A stretch of DNA of 64,000 bases, from contig MCFE01000072.1 in NCBI GenBank assembly GCA_002104905.1, positions 62,001 through 126,000 of the forward strand, given 5' to 3'. This document shows, piece after piece, positions 47,303 through 58,699 of this stretch (position 1 is its first letter; each line of letters starts with the position of its first letter). The translations under genes were made by a program, and so were the position numbers. This DNA comes from Basidiobolus meristosporus CBS 931.73 (lineage: Eukaryota; Basidiobolomycota; Basidiobolomycetes; Basidiobolales; Basidiobolaceae). Below the pieces are notes generated by a model. It made no database searches, was not told the origin of the DNA, and saw only the letters and a program-made list of their open reading frames with translations.

Positions 47303-47606
47303 TCTGGATTGAAACACTTTAATACTAGCAGCTTGGAATTAATGACCATCTACACAATCTTGTGACATGATTACAACAGCATTTTGCTAATTTCAAAGCT
47401 GAACAAATTTGATAAAACATAACAGGGTTTGTATGGTGTTTTGCCAAGAGTATCATGTCATTGTCACAGTCTTAGTGCGCTTAACAACTATTTGAGTGGA
47501 TCTAACAGGTTGGTACATGCAATTGCCATTTATGGCAAATAACTTAACAGTGTTATGATGGCCTCCCTGCAAGCCTGCAAAGGTATTAATACAGCATTAT
47601 GGCAGC

Positions 47607-49070
47607 CTATAGCTTGTTCTGTATAGTTCTACTGTACCAATTTACCCAAAGGTGTGACTCCCAATACTTCCAATGTACATTTAATAGAAATGGCTTCAGA
47701 AGGCCACTTGAATAAATACATATCCAATTTATCCAGTCCTTGCACTTGTATTGTTGCAAAAGCATATGAATATTGATTGGAGCCCAAGAGAAGTACTTAG
47801 GGTAGCAGATACTATGTAATATCTTGCAAATTCTTTCAAATTTCTCTGTTATCTCAAAGGGCTTGTTTAGCTTGAAATGCCCCATGTAAAACTTGGTCGT
47901 CAGTAAAGGGATATTGTTGACAAGTAAATGCATAGCTCCCCGTGAAAAGCTTTTGCTCCAGCAGATGTCCTCTGTCTTCATTATCTCTGGCTTCCAGTTA
48001 AATCCATATTCTGGCCAGTTGTGTATAGCTTGCCAGCTCTCCTGCAATTGCATGCTGACTTCTGTATATTCTCTTGGTGGAAAGATGATTTTCTTGGTGT
48101 TGGTGTTTAGGTAATTATAATATGTGTGAGTTATGGAGTATACCCCCTGGATCTCACACATTCAACAGCAATATCATGTATTGTGCCCAGAAAAGCCAGC
48201 TCTCTTGCTGATGGCTGGGGTCCCACCAATGCAGATATAATTTGTGCTTTTACATGGTAGCTATTGACTTTTGTTCTGCTAAAAAGCAGACAAAACGTAT
48301 TCAGCAATGGATACCAGTAGCTCTCCAGGTTGAATAGTGATTTAGGTCAAGATATCAGTAAGACTGCCATCAGATTTTTGCTGATACCAAAAGATAGGCA
48401 ACAGATTCAGCTATGCAATGTTTGCCATTACATGTAGCTTGATTGATACTGAGTTTGGAACTTTATGACTTCACAACATTTATTGGACTGCATGAGCTTC
48501 TTTATACAGGGTATTACTGGAATATATCAAGAGTGTCAGCAATGTTTTCCCCCGATGGTTGTGGAATCCTGACAAGTTGCACACCTTGCAATACTGGCAT
48601 TTTCTGATGTGAATGCCATGTAAGTACTAGCACATGCTGGTATCAGGATGGTCTCTGAGTCATATGTTGCCAGCAACATGATAGCTTTCCATTTATAACA
48701 TGTACATGGTAAGTTGCATCCTGGGATGATCTTGGCAAGAAGTAGTAGTAAATTCTTAAAGCCCCCATTACTGCTATTAGTGAAAATGCACCACTTCTTT
48801 AGCCTCAACATCATATCATTCACCAGTAGTTGGATTACTGGGCTCACTTAATTCTATAAAGCATTCTTGGCATTATTTTCTTTAGGTGTTTTCTCATTGC
48901 AAGATGGAATATTACTGGGATCATGCAAGGTACATTTGTTGGGGATGATAGGCTCACAATCCATCAGTGAGCCTGCTTCTTCAATGCTATCACTCTGCAT
49001 GCCATAATCAGAAAGCTGGGGTGAGCCTAAATTTGTCACAAACTCTCAGGACTCAGTTAGCGTAAGGTGA
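47607..49070 (-). pseudogene. Transposase_21-type transposase relic of element Z copy C
   Basis: Two coding blocks remain. At 48847-48536 is a decayed N-terminal block (SPVIQLLVNDMMLRL, IIPGCNLPCTC, LATYDSETILIPA). At 48161-47607 is the block starting MCEIQGVYSITHTYYNYL with NIIFPP-like and WPEYGFNWKPEI segments. The intervening core with the DGF, GDTPAIS and HNG motifs of copy B is deleted or unreadable between about 48240 and 48480. Not functional. Confidence 0.72.
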
Positions 49071-50393
49071 CAAGTATGGCCAGAAGTTGTTATAGAAGTA
49101 TCAAGTGGCTGGCAAGATATTATTGGTACAGTATTTTTTGGGCCTGCATTGGTATGCTAAGAAAGTTTTGCAAGAATAGCAGAAACTATCAAAGGTAGAA
49201 CAACAAGGAAGCAATAGTTAGAAACCAGTAGCCTCTTCAAGTGCCCATCACAAGGAAGACTAAAAGCTCCCAATGATTGTTGAAGGGGCATCAGGTAGCT
49301 GCAAGAGTGCTAATATGGGAAAAGTAGGCAGACTCAGATGCACCATCACAACATTACCAAGGAAAAAGTATGGTTCTATTTAGGAAGAACTTGGTCAAAG
49401 TAGCAGTGAAGGACCTGGCAGTGGTAAAAGCAACTGGCTACCCCACAAGCCCATCACAGCATGGGCTGAGAGCTTGAAACAAGCAGTATAGAGGTGCCAG
49501 GTTGCCTGCAGAGAGCCAGCAAGGAACAAGCAGGCCAAAACAGATGCATCAGAGCAGTATCTATTAAGGAGAAGATATAATTCAACACAAGAAGCACTCA
49601 GACAAAGTAGCAGTGAAAGACCTGGTGTTGACAAAGGAAAAGGTAAAGGGGAAAAAGTTTACCCAACCCAGAGACAGGGAAGCATAAGAAAAAAGCTGCA
49701 TTTCTTGCTACTTGACACTGTAAGCCTGGGACAGATGGAATCCCATCTCAAGACTTAACCCAACCCAGAGACAGGGAGGCATGCAAAAAAAATACAGTTC
49801 TTGCCAGTTAACACCACAAGCCAGGAACAGACTGAATCCCATCATATCCAAGAAGAATTACCCACAAGAAAATAGCTGCTTTCACCAGAATTGGAAGCAT
49901 GGCCAGTTTAGCTACACTCCAGTGAGGTAGATGAGATTGCAGAGGATGGCAATTTGTCTACCACACCCTCCACATCCACCATTATTGACAGAGTGGTAAT
50001 CCCACTGACAGACAAAGTAGCAACATCAAGAACTGACAGGGTTATCCCAATGCCCTTGGTGGAGTTTTGGAACATCAATAGGCACACCAAGAGGTAGCAG
50101 CACTTCTTCAAGAGCAGTGTTCAAGAAAATTCACCTAAATATAGAAAGGATTTATTGCAAAGACTGGCAGATGAGATGCTTGACCTTGCAGTGCTTGCTA
50201 AAGACCAAGAGGTGTGGGAACCAGCAAATGAACAGTGTTATGAAGCCATTTTGTACATGTCAAAGTCTTGGAAATAGAGCATTACAGCAGAAATACTTAT
50301 TGAGTGGTGGATTTTAATAGAGTCACTTATTGAGTGTGGGGATGGGCTTGATTTCAGTGTAAGGTTCAGGGACTTGTATAGGTCAATATAATT
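49071..50393 (+). pseudogene. Coiled-coil protein of element Z copy C
   Basis: Plus-strand homologue of 50850-52480. Its C-terminal block (VEFWNINRHTKR, EDFLQRLADEMLDLAVLAKDQ, WEPANEQCYEA) lies at about 50060-50390, and repeated basic modules lie at 49380-49800. Several stops. Function unknown. Confidence 0.62.
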
Positions 50394-50849
50394 GGCTATA
50401 AGTATAAATATACAACTTGTATGCATGAAAAGTAAGATAAATGGTTGAATCAGGGTAAGGATTGTACTGTTCCTGTCAGGACATTGTACAGAGACTGTTG
50501 AAAAATAATTGTGCCCCAGATTTCACAAAAAACTTGATCAAAATTTTTCATCACAATGATGTATAAGTGGCTTTTGATTGGTTCCCTGCCAATTTGCTCA
50601 CTGTCTGATCCCAGACACTCTATTGCCTTCTATGTTTGTGTGCATTGATTGGCTATTGCCTCTTTTCATACTCCTTACTTCCTGACTCTACCATTTCTCT
50701 TACTTTTCATGCATACAATTTGATATATTTCAGTTGCATCTTCAGTTATACAATAGTTGCCTATTGTATTGACCTATACCAGTCCCTATACCCTACACTA
50801 ACAATAAGCCCAGCCCCACACTCAACAGGTGACTCTACTAAAATATATC

Positions 50850-53119
50850 ACTCAATAACTATTTCTGCTGTGACGCTCTGGTTCCACAACTTTGGTGGGA
50901 ACCCAATGGCTTTATGCCACTGTTCATTCACTAGTTCCCACATGTCCTGGTCTTCAGCCGGCACTGCAAGGTCTAGCACCTCATCTGCCAGTCTTTGCAA
51001 TAAATCCTTGCAATATTCCAGTGCGTTTTCTTGAGCACTGCTCTTGAAGAAGTGCTGCAACCTCTTGGTGTGCCTATTAATGTTCCAAAACTCCACTGAA
51101 AGCATTGTGATAGTGTTTTGAGCTCTTGACATTGCAGCCTTGTCTGTCAGTGGGATCTCCACTCTGTCAACAATAGAAGATGTGGAGGCTGTGGTCAACA
51201 AATTGCATTTTCCAGCAAACGCATCTACCTTACTGGAGTGTAGCTCAACTGGCTGCACTTCCAGCTCTTGTGACAACAGCTGTTTTCTTGTTTGTAATTC
51301 TTCTTGAATATGATGGTATTCTGTCTGTTCATGGCTTGTGGTGTTAACTGCCAAGAACTGCAGTTTTTTTTGCATGCCTCCCTGTCTCAGCCTTGGTCAG
51401 ACATTTTTCCCTTAGCCTTCTCCTTTATCACTGCCAGGTCTGTCACTGCTACTTTGTCTGATAGCTTCTTGTAAAGAACTACGTTTTCTCCTGGATAAAA
51501 TTGGCTCTGCCGCATCTGTTTTGGCCTGCTTGTTCATTACTGTCACTCTTCTGGCAACATGATGTTTCTTTTCAGCTTGTTTTGAGCTCTCAACTGTAGT
51601 TGTGATGGGCTCCTTCTGGCAGCCTGATGTTTATTTTCTACTGGTTTTGAGCCCTCAACTGTAGTTGTGACAGGCTCCTGTAAAAGCAGCTGGTTTTTAT
51701 CATTGCCAGGTCCTTCACCAATACTTTGACTGGGTGCGCTTTGAATAGAACTATGCTTTGTCCTTAATAAATGTTGTGCTGGTGCATCTGTATCTGCCTG
51801 CTAGTCCCTAATTGGCACTCTTCCAGCTACCTGGCATCTCTTTGATGCTTGTCTAGGGCTTTTGGCCCTGCTTGTAACAGGCTCTTGAGGAAGCTTCTGG
51901 TTTTTAGCCATGGCACCCTTGTTCTTCTGCCTTTGATAATTTCTGCTTTGCTGAAGATACTTTCTTAACATACCAATGCTGGCCCAAAATCTGTTTGCCC
52001 TTATAAATGCAGGATAATGCTCATGGAACAAGTCAAGTGCATTCTGCTTGGCCTTGAGTTCCTGATGGTCCCATGGTATGCCAGCCTTAAGGTGATGGCA
52101 TGCCAGACTTCTGATGGCCTTTTGAATATTAGCCCAAGCTTCATTAATGCATACAACAGCTTTATGGATCTTCAATGTCTTTTAATTTTAAGGCTTTGGT
52201 ATAAACACCACATTGTGCCCCTCCCACACTGTGATAGCTTTCTCTGTGGGCTTTATCTTTGGGCACTGTTGTTGTGCTACAACAACTGTACAGTGTTCCT
52301 CTGCTATTACATTGGGAAATGGCTCAATTCTTGGCTGTGACATTGCGCTACTTGAGTTCCTTCTTTGCAGCAAAGATACTGCTCTCTCTACCTAGGATAA
52401 TGATTGCTCTACATGTATTATCCACTCATCCTGTTTCTGAGCTATTTCCTGATTTCTCTGGGCCATTGCATCTATCCTAGCAGCCACTGCACTGTAGAAA
52501 TATTAGAGAGATATATTGGAATTGAATTGGAGAATTAAAAGATTTACATGATATTCACTTGATGTTTTATTGAGTTGCAACACAGTATTTATACTTATTG
52601 CAGAACTACGTAAATGCAACTATTTGGTCATTATTAGGGGAGTCTCAGGAGTACATGTGCCAAGTTTTGGCTCATTTGGACAAGTTTCAGATTTTCCTAA
52701 AATTCTGTACTTCTCTAATAATTAGTAAATATCTTACAAACTAATTTTCATGTTGATAATCTGAAATATATCATTTCACTAAGTGCTAGTTCATAATATA
52801 TTAATAATTAGGTGGACTCCTAATTATTTCAACATGCACCTGATTGCTTTATTAATGCTTTGGTATGAGCTGACAGCATACTTGCTAATATGGGTGATGG
52901 TTATATTATCATGGCCACTTGCTAGTCTTCAACTGAGGGTACTGTGTGTGCTACATTCTCATCTGCTCAAGCATAACGGTCAGCTTGTGGCTCTGCAGAG
53001 GTTCTCAATTGCCTACTTGACTGAGAGCCTGAGGAGTCTGCATTATTACCTTCAATGGGCACACTGTCCACAGGGCCTTCTTTGGATGTAGCCTTGCTTG
53101 TTGCACTGAATGCCTAAGC
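50850..53119 (-). pseudogene. Coiled-coil protein of element Z copy B
   Basis: Read right to left on minus. An N-terminal part lies in 53110-52835. After the solo LTR come heptad-like AAVAARIDAMAQRNQEIAQK (52490-52430), then NSSSAMSQPRIEPFPN (52373-52188). A helical/basic segment follows (INEAWANIQKAIRSLACHHL, AKQNALDLFHEHYPAFIRAN; 52175-51801), then low-complexity Lys/Gln/Ser-rich linkers. The C-terminal block VEFWNINRHTKRLQHFFK to DMWELVNEQWHKAIGFPPK is at 51375-50848. The block around HEHYPAFIRANRFWASIGMLR looks like a folded domain. I do not recognise the family. Stops separate the blocks. Confidence 0.62.
52493..52834 (+). mobile_element. Solo LTR with 5-bp target duplication TGCAC
   Basis: 342 bp, TGTAGAAATATT to TTATTTCAACA, flanked by TGCAC at 52488-52492 and 52835-52839. 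It lies inside the coiled-coil gene of element Z. The 5-bp duplication and short LTR suggest copia. A 45-nt match to its beginning lies in the copia RNase H region near 35975-36021. Confidence 0.88.
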
Positions 53120-53468
53120 TGTTGTAAAAATTTGTATTTCCACCTAAATATTCACCTAACTTAGTCACTTAGATCATTATCTTCAAAAACTAGAGAATAC
53201 TGGCCAAATTACTTGTTGGGATTTACTTGGAATATTTTCACCAAAATACCAGGTACCCAGAACAAGAAAATTCTCAAAGTTGTCCAAACAGCCCCAAACT
53301 TTGCACACATGCTCTTGGGACCTTCCTCAGCCTATTCTACGTGTTTGTAATGCCAAGGCCATGTAAAAATATAAATACTACTTTTACATTCAATAAATCA
53401 TTAAGTGAAATCCACATAATCTACTTGTTTGCCCAATCACTTCCAATATCTCCAAGACTCTTACAACT
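53120..53468 (+). mobile_element. Solo copia-type LTR, same family as 30633-30982
   Basis: TGTTGTAAAAATTTG to CTCTTACAAC, with the last base changed. Flanks TAAGC and GAAAC may be a mutated 5-bp duplication; the empty site (TCAAAGCAAGCTG) is seen at 35255-35270. Confidence 0.78.
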
Positions 53469-53784
53469 GAAACAAGCTGTTGTCCAACTGTTCTTCTGTT
53501 GCCATCAGTGGTGGGGCTTGATTGAGAACCGGACAACTTTACTTTATTTTTTGGTGGCATATATATATGGAAGTGAGTCAAACCAAAGGGGAAATAGTGT
53601 TACATATACATGTGTATGTGGTGCCACAATTTTATTTATAATACTTACTATGGCAGGTCATCATTGAATCTTACATTCACGTAGGTGCAATGTCTCAAGT
53701 ACAAGACTGTCTTAAGTTCACATGAGTATTGACCAAAAAGTGATATAATAGTGTTACGTCATTGAAGGTCAAACTGTTTGCCCC

Positions 53785-55990
53785 ATGGACAAGACTACTT
53801 TGACTCAATGTTGTAAGAGAAGAGAAAAAAGACCATGTGGTTATTGTGGCAAGCCTCTCAGCCATGATGCATGTAGACAGTATAGGAAGTATTACAAGGA
53901 TCATGGCCAGTGTTTTGCCACCTAAGTCATATTTGACCAGTCATTGGTCACTACTGTACCAACATTATCTTGCCAGCCAGTTGATACTTCTATATCAGTA
54001 CCTGGCTGTCTTTGTCACCTTGCGCAAACTGAGTCAGGTGAGTTTGTAACACCATTAGGCTCACCTCAGCCTTCTGAATATGGCATGCAGAGTGATAGCT
54101 CTGACAAAGAAGGTTCACTGATGGATTTTGAGCCTATCCCCCCTAACAACAGTACTATGTATGAGCCGGGTCAAATCCTCATATGCAATGAGACAACACC
54201 TGTTGAAACAAATGCCAAGGATACTTTATGGAGCCAAGTGAGCCCAGTAATCTATCTATTATTGATTGATGTAATGTTGTGGCTAGAGAAGTGGCGCATT
54301 TCCACTAATATCAGTTATGGGGGCTCTGAGGATTCTTTACTACTTCTTGCCAAAATCATACCGGGATGTAATTTACCATGTACATGGTATAAGTGTGCAA
54401 CCGTCATGTGGCTGGCAACATATGATTCAGAGACTGTCCTGATTCCAGCATGTGTTAACAGTTGCATGGCATTCACATCCAAGAATGCTACCATTGCAAC
54501 ATGTCCAAATTGTCAGGAATCAACCACCATTGAGGGAAAACATTGTTCACACTCCAGTTATATTCCAGTCATACCCATCCAAGGAAGCTGATGCAGTCCA
54601 ACAAATATTGCAAAGCTATACAGTACCACACTCAGAATCAATCAAGCGCAAGCATATCCAATATATTTGATGGCAAGCATTACAAGCAGCTAAGAAGCAA
54701 GGGCTACTTTGAAGGTATGTATGACCATGCCTTTGCTTTAGCACTTGATGGATTCTCATTAAACAAGTACTCTACCAGCAAATCCTGCTGGCCAATGATT
54801 CTCATCAATCTGAATCTGCCACCCATCTTACGGTATCAGAGCAATAATCTGATGGTAGTCCCATTGGTATCTGGGCCTAAACCATCACCCAACCTGGATA
54901 GCTACCTGTATCCATTGCTGGAAAAATTTTGTATGCTTTCCAGCATGATAACAGTAAGCGGCTGGCATGTAAAAGCACATATTATTATCTGCATTGGAGA
55001 TACCCCAGCCATCAGCAAGATAGCAGGTTTTCCCAGGCACAATGGATGGTATTGCTGTTAAATGTGTGAGTTCCAGGGGATTTACTCCATAACTTACACA
55101 CATTATTATTACCCAAACACTAGCACTAAGAACATCATTTTTCCACAGAGAGAATGTACAGAAGTAAGCATGCAATTGCAGCAAAGTTGGCAAGCTATAA
55201 GCCATTGGCCGGAATATGGAATCAACTGGAAACTGGAGATATATAAGATAGAGGGTAACTGTTGGAGCAAACCTTTTCACTGGGACCAATGCATTTGCTT
55301 TTCAACAGTATCCCTATACTGATGACCAAGTTGTACATGGTGTATTTCAAGCTAAATGAGCCCTTTGAGATACTGGAGAAATTTGAAAGAATTAGCAAGA
55401 TATTACAGAGTATCCCCCACCCTAAGTACTTCTCACAGGCTTCAATTAATATTCATATGCATATGCAACAATACAAATGCAAAGTCTGGATGAACTGAAT
55501 ATGTATTTATTCAAGTGGTGTTTGGAAGCCATTCCTGCCAAGAGTACATTGGAAGCATAGGGAGTCATATTTGGACATTATAGGAATATTTATCCAGAAG
55601 CAGATCACCAATGCCAACTTGATAAATCTACAGCTGTTGTGTGGGGAGTTTGTAAAGGGATTTGAGCAGCTACACTGCAAACATAAAGCGGAATGTATAG
55701 ATCTCTGCCACTACTGTATCTATACTCTACTCTATCTTGGACAGTGTGTGGAGAATATTGGGCCTTGCTTCACCTTTTGATAGTTTCCTATGGAGTGGAT
55801 GTGTGGGGAGATAGGAAGACAAGTCAAGTTGCAGATACAACCATATACCAATCTCATCAGGAATATTACCTTCAATTCACTCATGGATGTGATGAGTTGG
55901 AACATGGAGGATGGCCCAGAAGGGTTGGAAATTACTGAGGACATATGTGCACATGGAGACACCTATGCCTATGTCATTACAAAGCTAAGC
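53785..55990 (+). pseudogene. Transposase_21 (Tnp2, CACTA-like) transposase of element Z copy B
   Basis: Probable start MDKTTLTQCC at 53785, then a Cys/His cluster (CGYCGKPLSHDAC) and, after one in-frame TAA, an acidic region. A block at 54230-54580 has CNLPCTWYKC and CPNCQ. The core at 54590-55060 has IFDGKHYKQL, LALDGFSLNKYS, CWPMILINLNLPP, GPKPSPNLDSYLYPLLE, IICIGDTPAIS and HNGWYCC. The segment starting MCEFQGIYSITYTHYYY follows, then a C-terminal part to about 55990. The succession D-G-F, C-W-P-(I/L)-x-(I/L)-x-N-x-N-L-P-P, G-P-K-x-P, G-D-x-P-A and H-N-G...C-x-x-C is characteristic of Tnp2-type transposases (family knowledge). Frameshifts near 54590 and 55320 and stops at 53924 and 55059 inactivate it. 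Confidence 0.82.
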
Positions 55991-56573
55991 AGCCCCAATG
56001 CATGGGTAATCAGTTAAGTAATGCAAAGTTGGGTTGAGTGCAACAAGCAGCTAATTCTTATTAGGAAGACTCTGCCAAGGTATGCTGGATTTCTCATGGT
56101 CACAAACCAACTTCTACACCATTCAATACAGAACTCACACAAACAAGTAGAAAATGGAAACGCCATTTGGTAAATTGGTATGGTAGCACTATACAGAACC
56201 AGCTGTAGGCCGTTATACTGCTAATATAATGCCATCAGTATCTTGCTGTGAGGCTGTCAAAATACTGTCATGTTTCTTGCCATATAAGGAAATTTGACAT
56301 CCTGGCCAACTGGATCCACTTAAAATAGTTGTGGTGCGCTAAAAGACCGCAACAATACCATGCAAATATTGTCACAGCACCAATAAAATATTGTCAAGTT
56401 GTATCCCTTTATTTGGCTGTAAAATTAGCAAAACACTGTCATGATCCTGTCAAAAGATTGTCAGGAGGGTCACTAATTCCTAACTGCTGGCATTATGATG
56501 GTCTCTTAGCAAGATCCTGATGGCTGATCTGGACTGGATCCACCCACAGGACCAAATTATTTTTCATAGGGTA
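55991..56573 (+). mobile_element. Tail and right terminus of element Z copy B
   Basis: About 580 bp non-coding, ending GGATCCACCCACAGGACC then AATTATTTTTCATAGGGT. This is the reference copy for the dispersed tail sequences. Confidence 0.7.
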
Positions 56574-57538
56574 TATGTAGCCTGTATTGCAAGGTTTGTG
56601 GATAGTTCACAAGTATCACACAGCAGAGTCATAATTTTCAAAGAGTTGTTTGGTTTTGCAGATATATAATCTTGATAAGATGTAAGGATTCTGCTTTGAG
56701 AGCATCATAATGTTAGCAGCTTGGAATTAATCACCCTCTTCATAATTGTATGGCAGGATTGTGAAGGTGTTTGCCTGTTTTTGCTGCCATAAAAGTAGAA
56801 ACTTGGCAATGTTTTAATAGTCTTTTGGCAGGACTTGCAAGGCTTTTGAAGGACTCAGTGTGGTCTACATTTATTTAAGCAGAACTAACTAGCCAATACA
56901 TGCAATTGCCTTACATTGAAGAGCTTAAGCATGTTTTGACCTGCTTGTTGCAGACCTTGATTGGAATTATCATGGAGTAGTGTGGCCAAAAGCTAGTCTT
57001 GTACAATACTACCACACCAATTTACCAAATGGTGTTTCTTCTTTGTACCTCTCCATGTACATTTGTTACATCCTACTTTTGAATCACCCTTCCTTATTTG
57101 CTTACCCATTACTACCACAGGGCACCCACTGCAATCAACACCAATCTGTCACCCCATCTTTACAGCTTTTCAGTGCAACACCTGCAATGTTACTATACAC
57201 CTGTATTACTTGTGATATATACATTATGCAGGAGTATGCATGGTAGCCACCACTTTACCATGAATACCTCCTAAATACCTGCAGAGTACTTTTGGTACTT
57301 GGTAAATATGTTCCTTCTCCCTGCTAATTCTAGCCACTCACATATGTGTACTGTGGTTCTTGCTGGTACAAATTCCGTATTTAAAGGTACAAAGATTAGC
57401 TTGTATCCTACAGAAGCTTGGAATACATTGGTAAAGAAGTATATATGAGCTTAAGATAGGCTTATATCTGAAACACTAAACCTACAAAAATGTAAGCTTT
57501 AAGAATAATTTACCATTGTATGTTTCCTTGGTATAATT
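56574..57538 (-). repeat. Further element Z tail copy and unassigned AT-rich sequence
   Basis: About 56700-57430 matches 19510-20330 (CAGCAGCTTGGAATTAAT..., TTCCTTCTCCCTGCT...). The remainder has no recognisable gene. Confidence 0.55.
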
Positions 57539-58017
57539 ACCCTATAAGAAATATTTATGATGATCATGTCCAAAGTCCATCACAAAGCTAAAGTCTCATG
57601 ACTAGGAGGTAGTGTTCCCACCAGGACACTGTGTAAAGGCTATTGACAAATAATTGTACCCCCAATTTTGCAAGAAACTTGCTCAAAGTTTTTCATCACA
57701 ACTGTACATAAGTGGCTTGTGATTGGTCCTCTGCTAATCATCTCATTCTCTGATCCTGTACATTCAATCACCTCCTTTGTTTGTATACTTAGATTTGCTA
57801 TTGCCTCTTTTTTGTATTCCTTACTTCCCAACTCAACCAATTCTCTTACATTTTATGCATACATATTGATTTATTTCCACTGAAACATCAGCTCTACTTC
57901 ATTTGCCAATTATGTTGACCTATACAAGTCCCTATACCCAACACTAAACTTAAGCCCAACCCCACACTCAACAAGTGACTCTATTAAAATCCACCACTTA
58001 AGGCTTGAGCAGGCCTT
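57539..58017 (+). mobile_element. Left terminal fragment of an element Z copy
   Basis: Starts ACCCTATAAGAAATATTTATGATG and continues with the non-coding region shared with 30330-30640 and 50480-50860. It breaks off at about 58000, before the coiled-coil coding part. Confidence 0.65.
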
Positions 58018-58620
58018 TTTCTTTATACATTTACCCCTATGAAAACTAATATGGTCCTGCAGGTGGATCCTATCCAGATCAGCCATCAAGATCCCATCTG
58101 GGGACCATTATAATACCAGCAGCTTGGAATTGATGGCCATCTACACAATCTTATGATAGGATCACAGCAGCATTTGGCAAATTTTGCTGCCAAATAAAGT
58201 TAAAAAACATAATGGTGCTTGAATAGTGTTTTGCCAAGGGTGGCATGGCATTGTTGTGGACTTGTTGCACTCTATAATGCTCAGAGTGGATTGAACTGGC
58301 AGTACATCCAATTGCCTTATATGGCAAAAAGCTTGTCAGTGTTTTGTTGGCCTCATTGCAAGTCTCTGATGGCATTATCATGGCAGTGTGGTGCCCTACA
58401 GCTAGTTCTGTATAATGCTACCATTACAATTTACTAAATGATATTTTCTTCTTCTACTTGCCCTTCCGCAACCCATATATTCCACTCTAGAATCCCCCCT
58501 CCTTATTTGCTTACCCACAACTATCTTGAGTATTTCACATATAATGTAAATCAAAAAACACTATGGCCTCCTGCTTACCAGCCTCTACAATCATGCAAGC
58601 CTACCAAAATTGACATACTT
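58018..58620 (-). mobile_element. Element Z tail copy with outer terminus
   Basis: Begins ACCCCTATGAAAACTAAT then GGTCCTGCAGGTGGATCC and matches 19460-20030 closely. Truncated at GACATACTT, where Harbinger copy 2 starts. Confidence 0.68.
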
Positions 58621-58699
58621 TGCAATAAAAATGTGTTATTTGGTTCATGACAAATAGTAACAATTCAATGCAATTGCATCATCTTCTCCTAGGTTTTTT

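Larger units (their letters stand above)
47303..50440 (-). mobile_element. Element Z copy C: tail, transposase and coiled-coil gene
   Basis: Order: tail (47303-47640), transposase relic on minus (47641-49070), divergent coiled-coil ORF on plus (about 49071-50390). This is the same divergent layout as copy B in mirror image. Outer termini are not preserved; the right end meets copy B at about 50446. Confidence 0.7.
50446..56573 (+). mobile_element. Element Z copy B: best preserved two-gene Tnp2-type DNA transposon
   Basis: From left: non-coding region shared with 30330-30630 and 57600-57990; the coiled-coil ORF on minus (50850-53119, split by two solo LTRs); the transposase on plus (53785-55990); the tail (55991-56550); and the right terminus AATTATTTTTCATAGGGTA ending near 56573. 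The left terminus is missing at the junction with copy C. Other copies show the left end as CCCTATGARAAAT-like (30272, 57540, 63835), so the ends form a short inverted repeat. Without the LTR insertions the element is about 5.4 kb. Confidence 0.72.
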
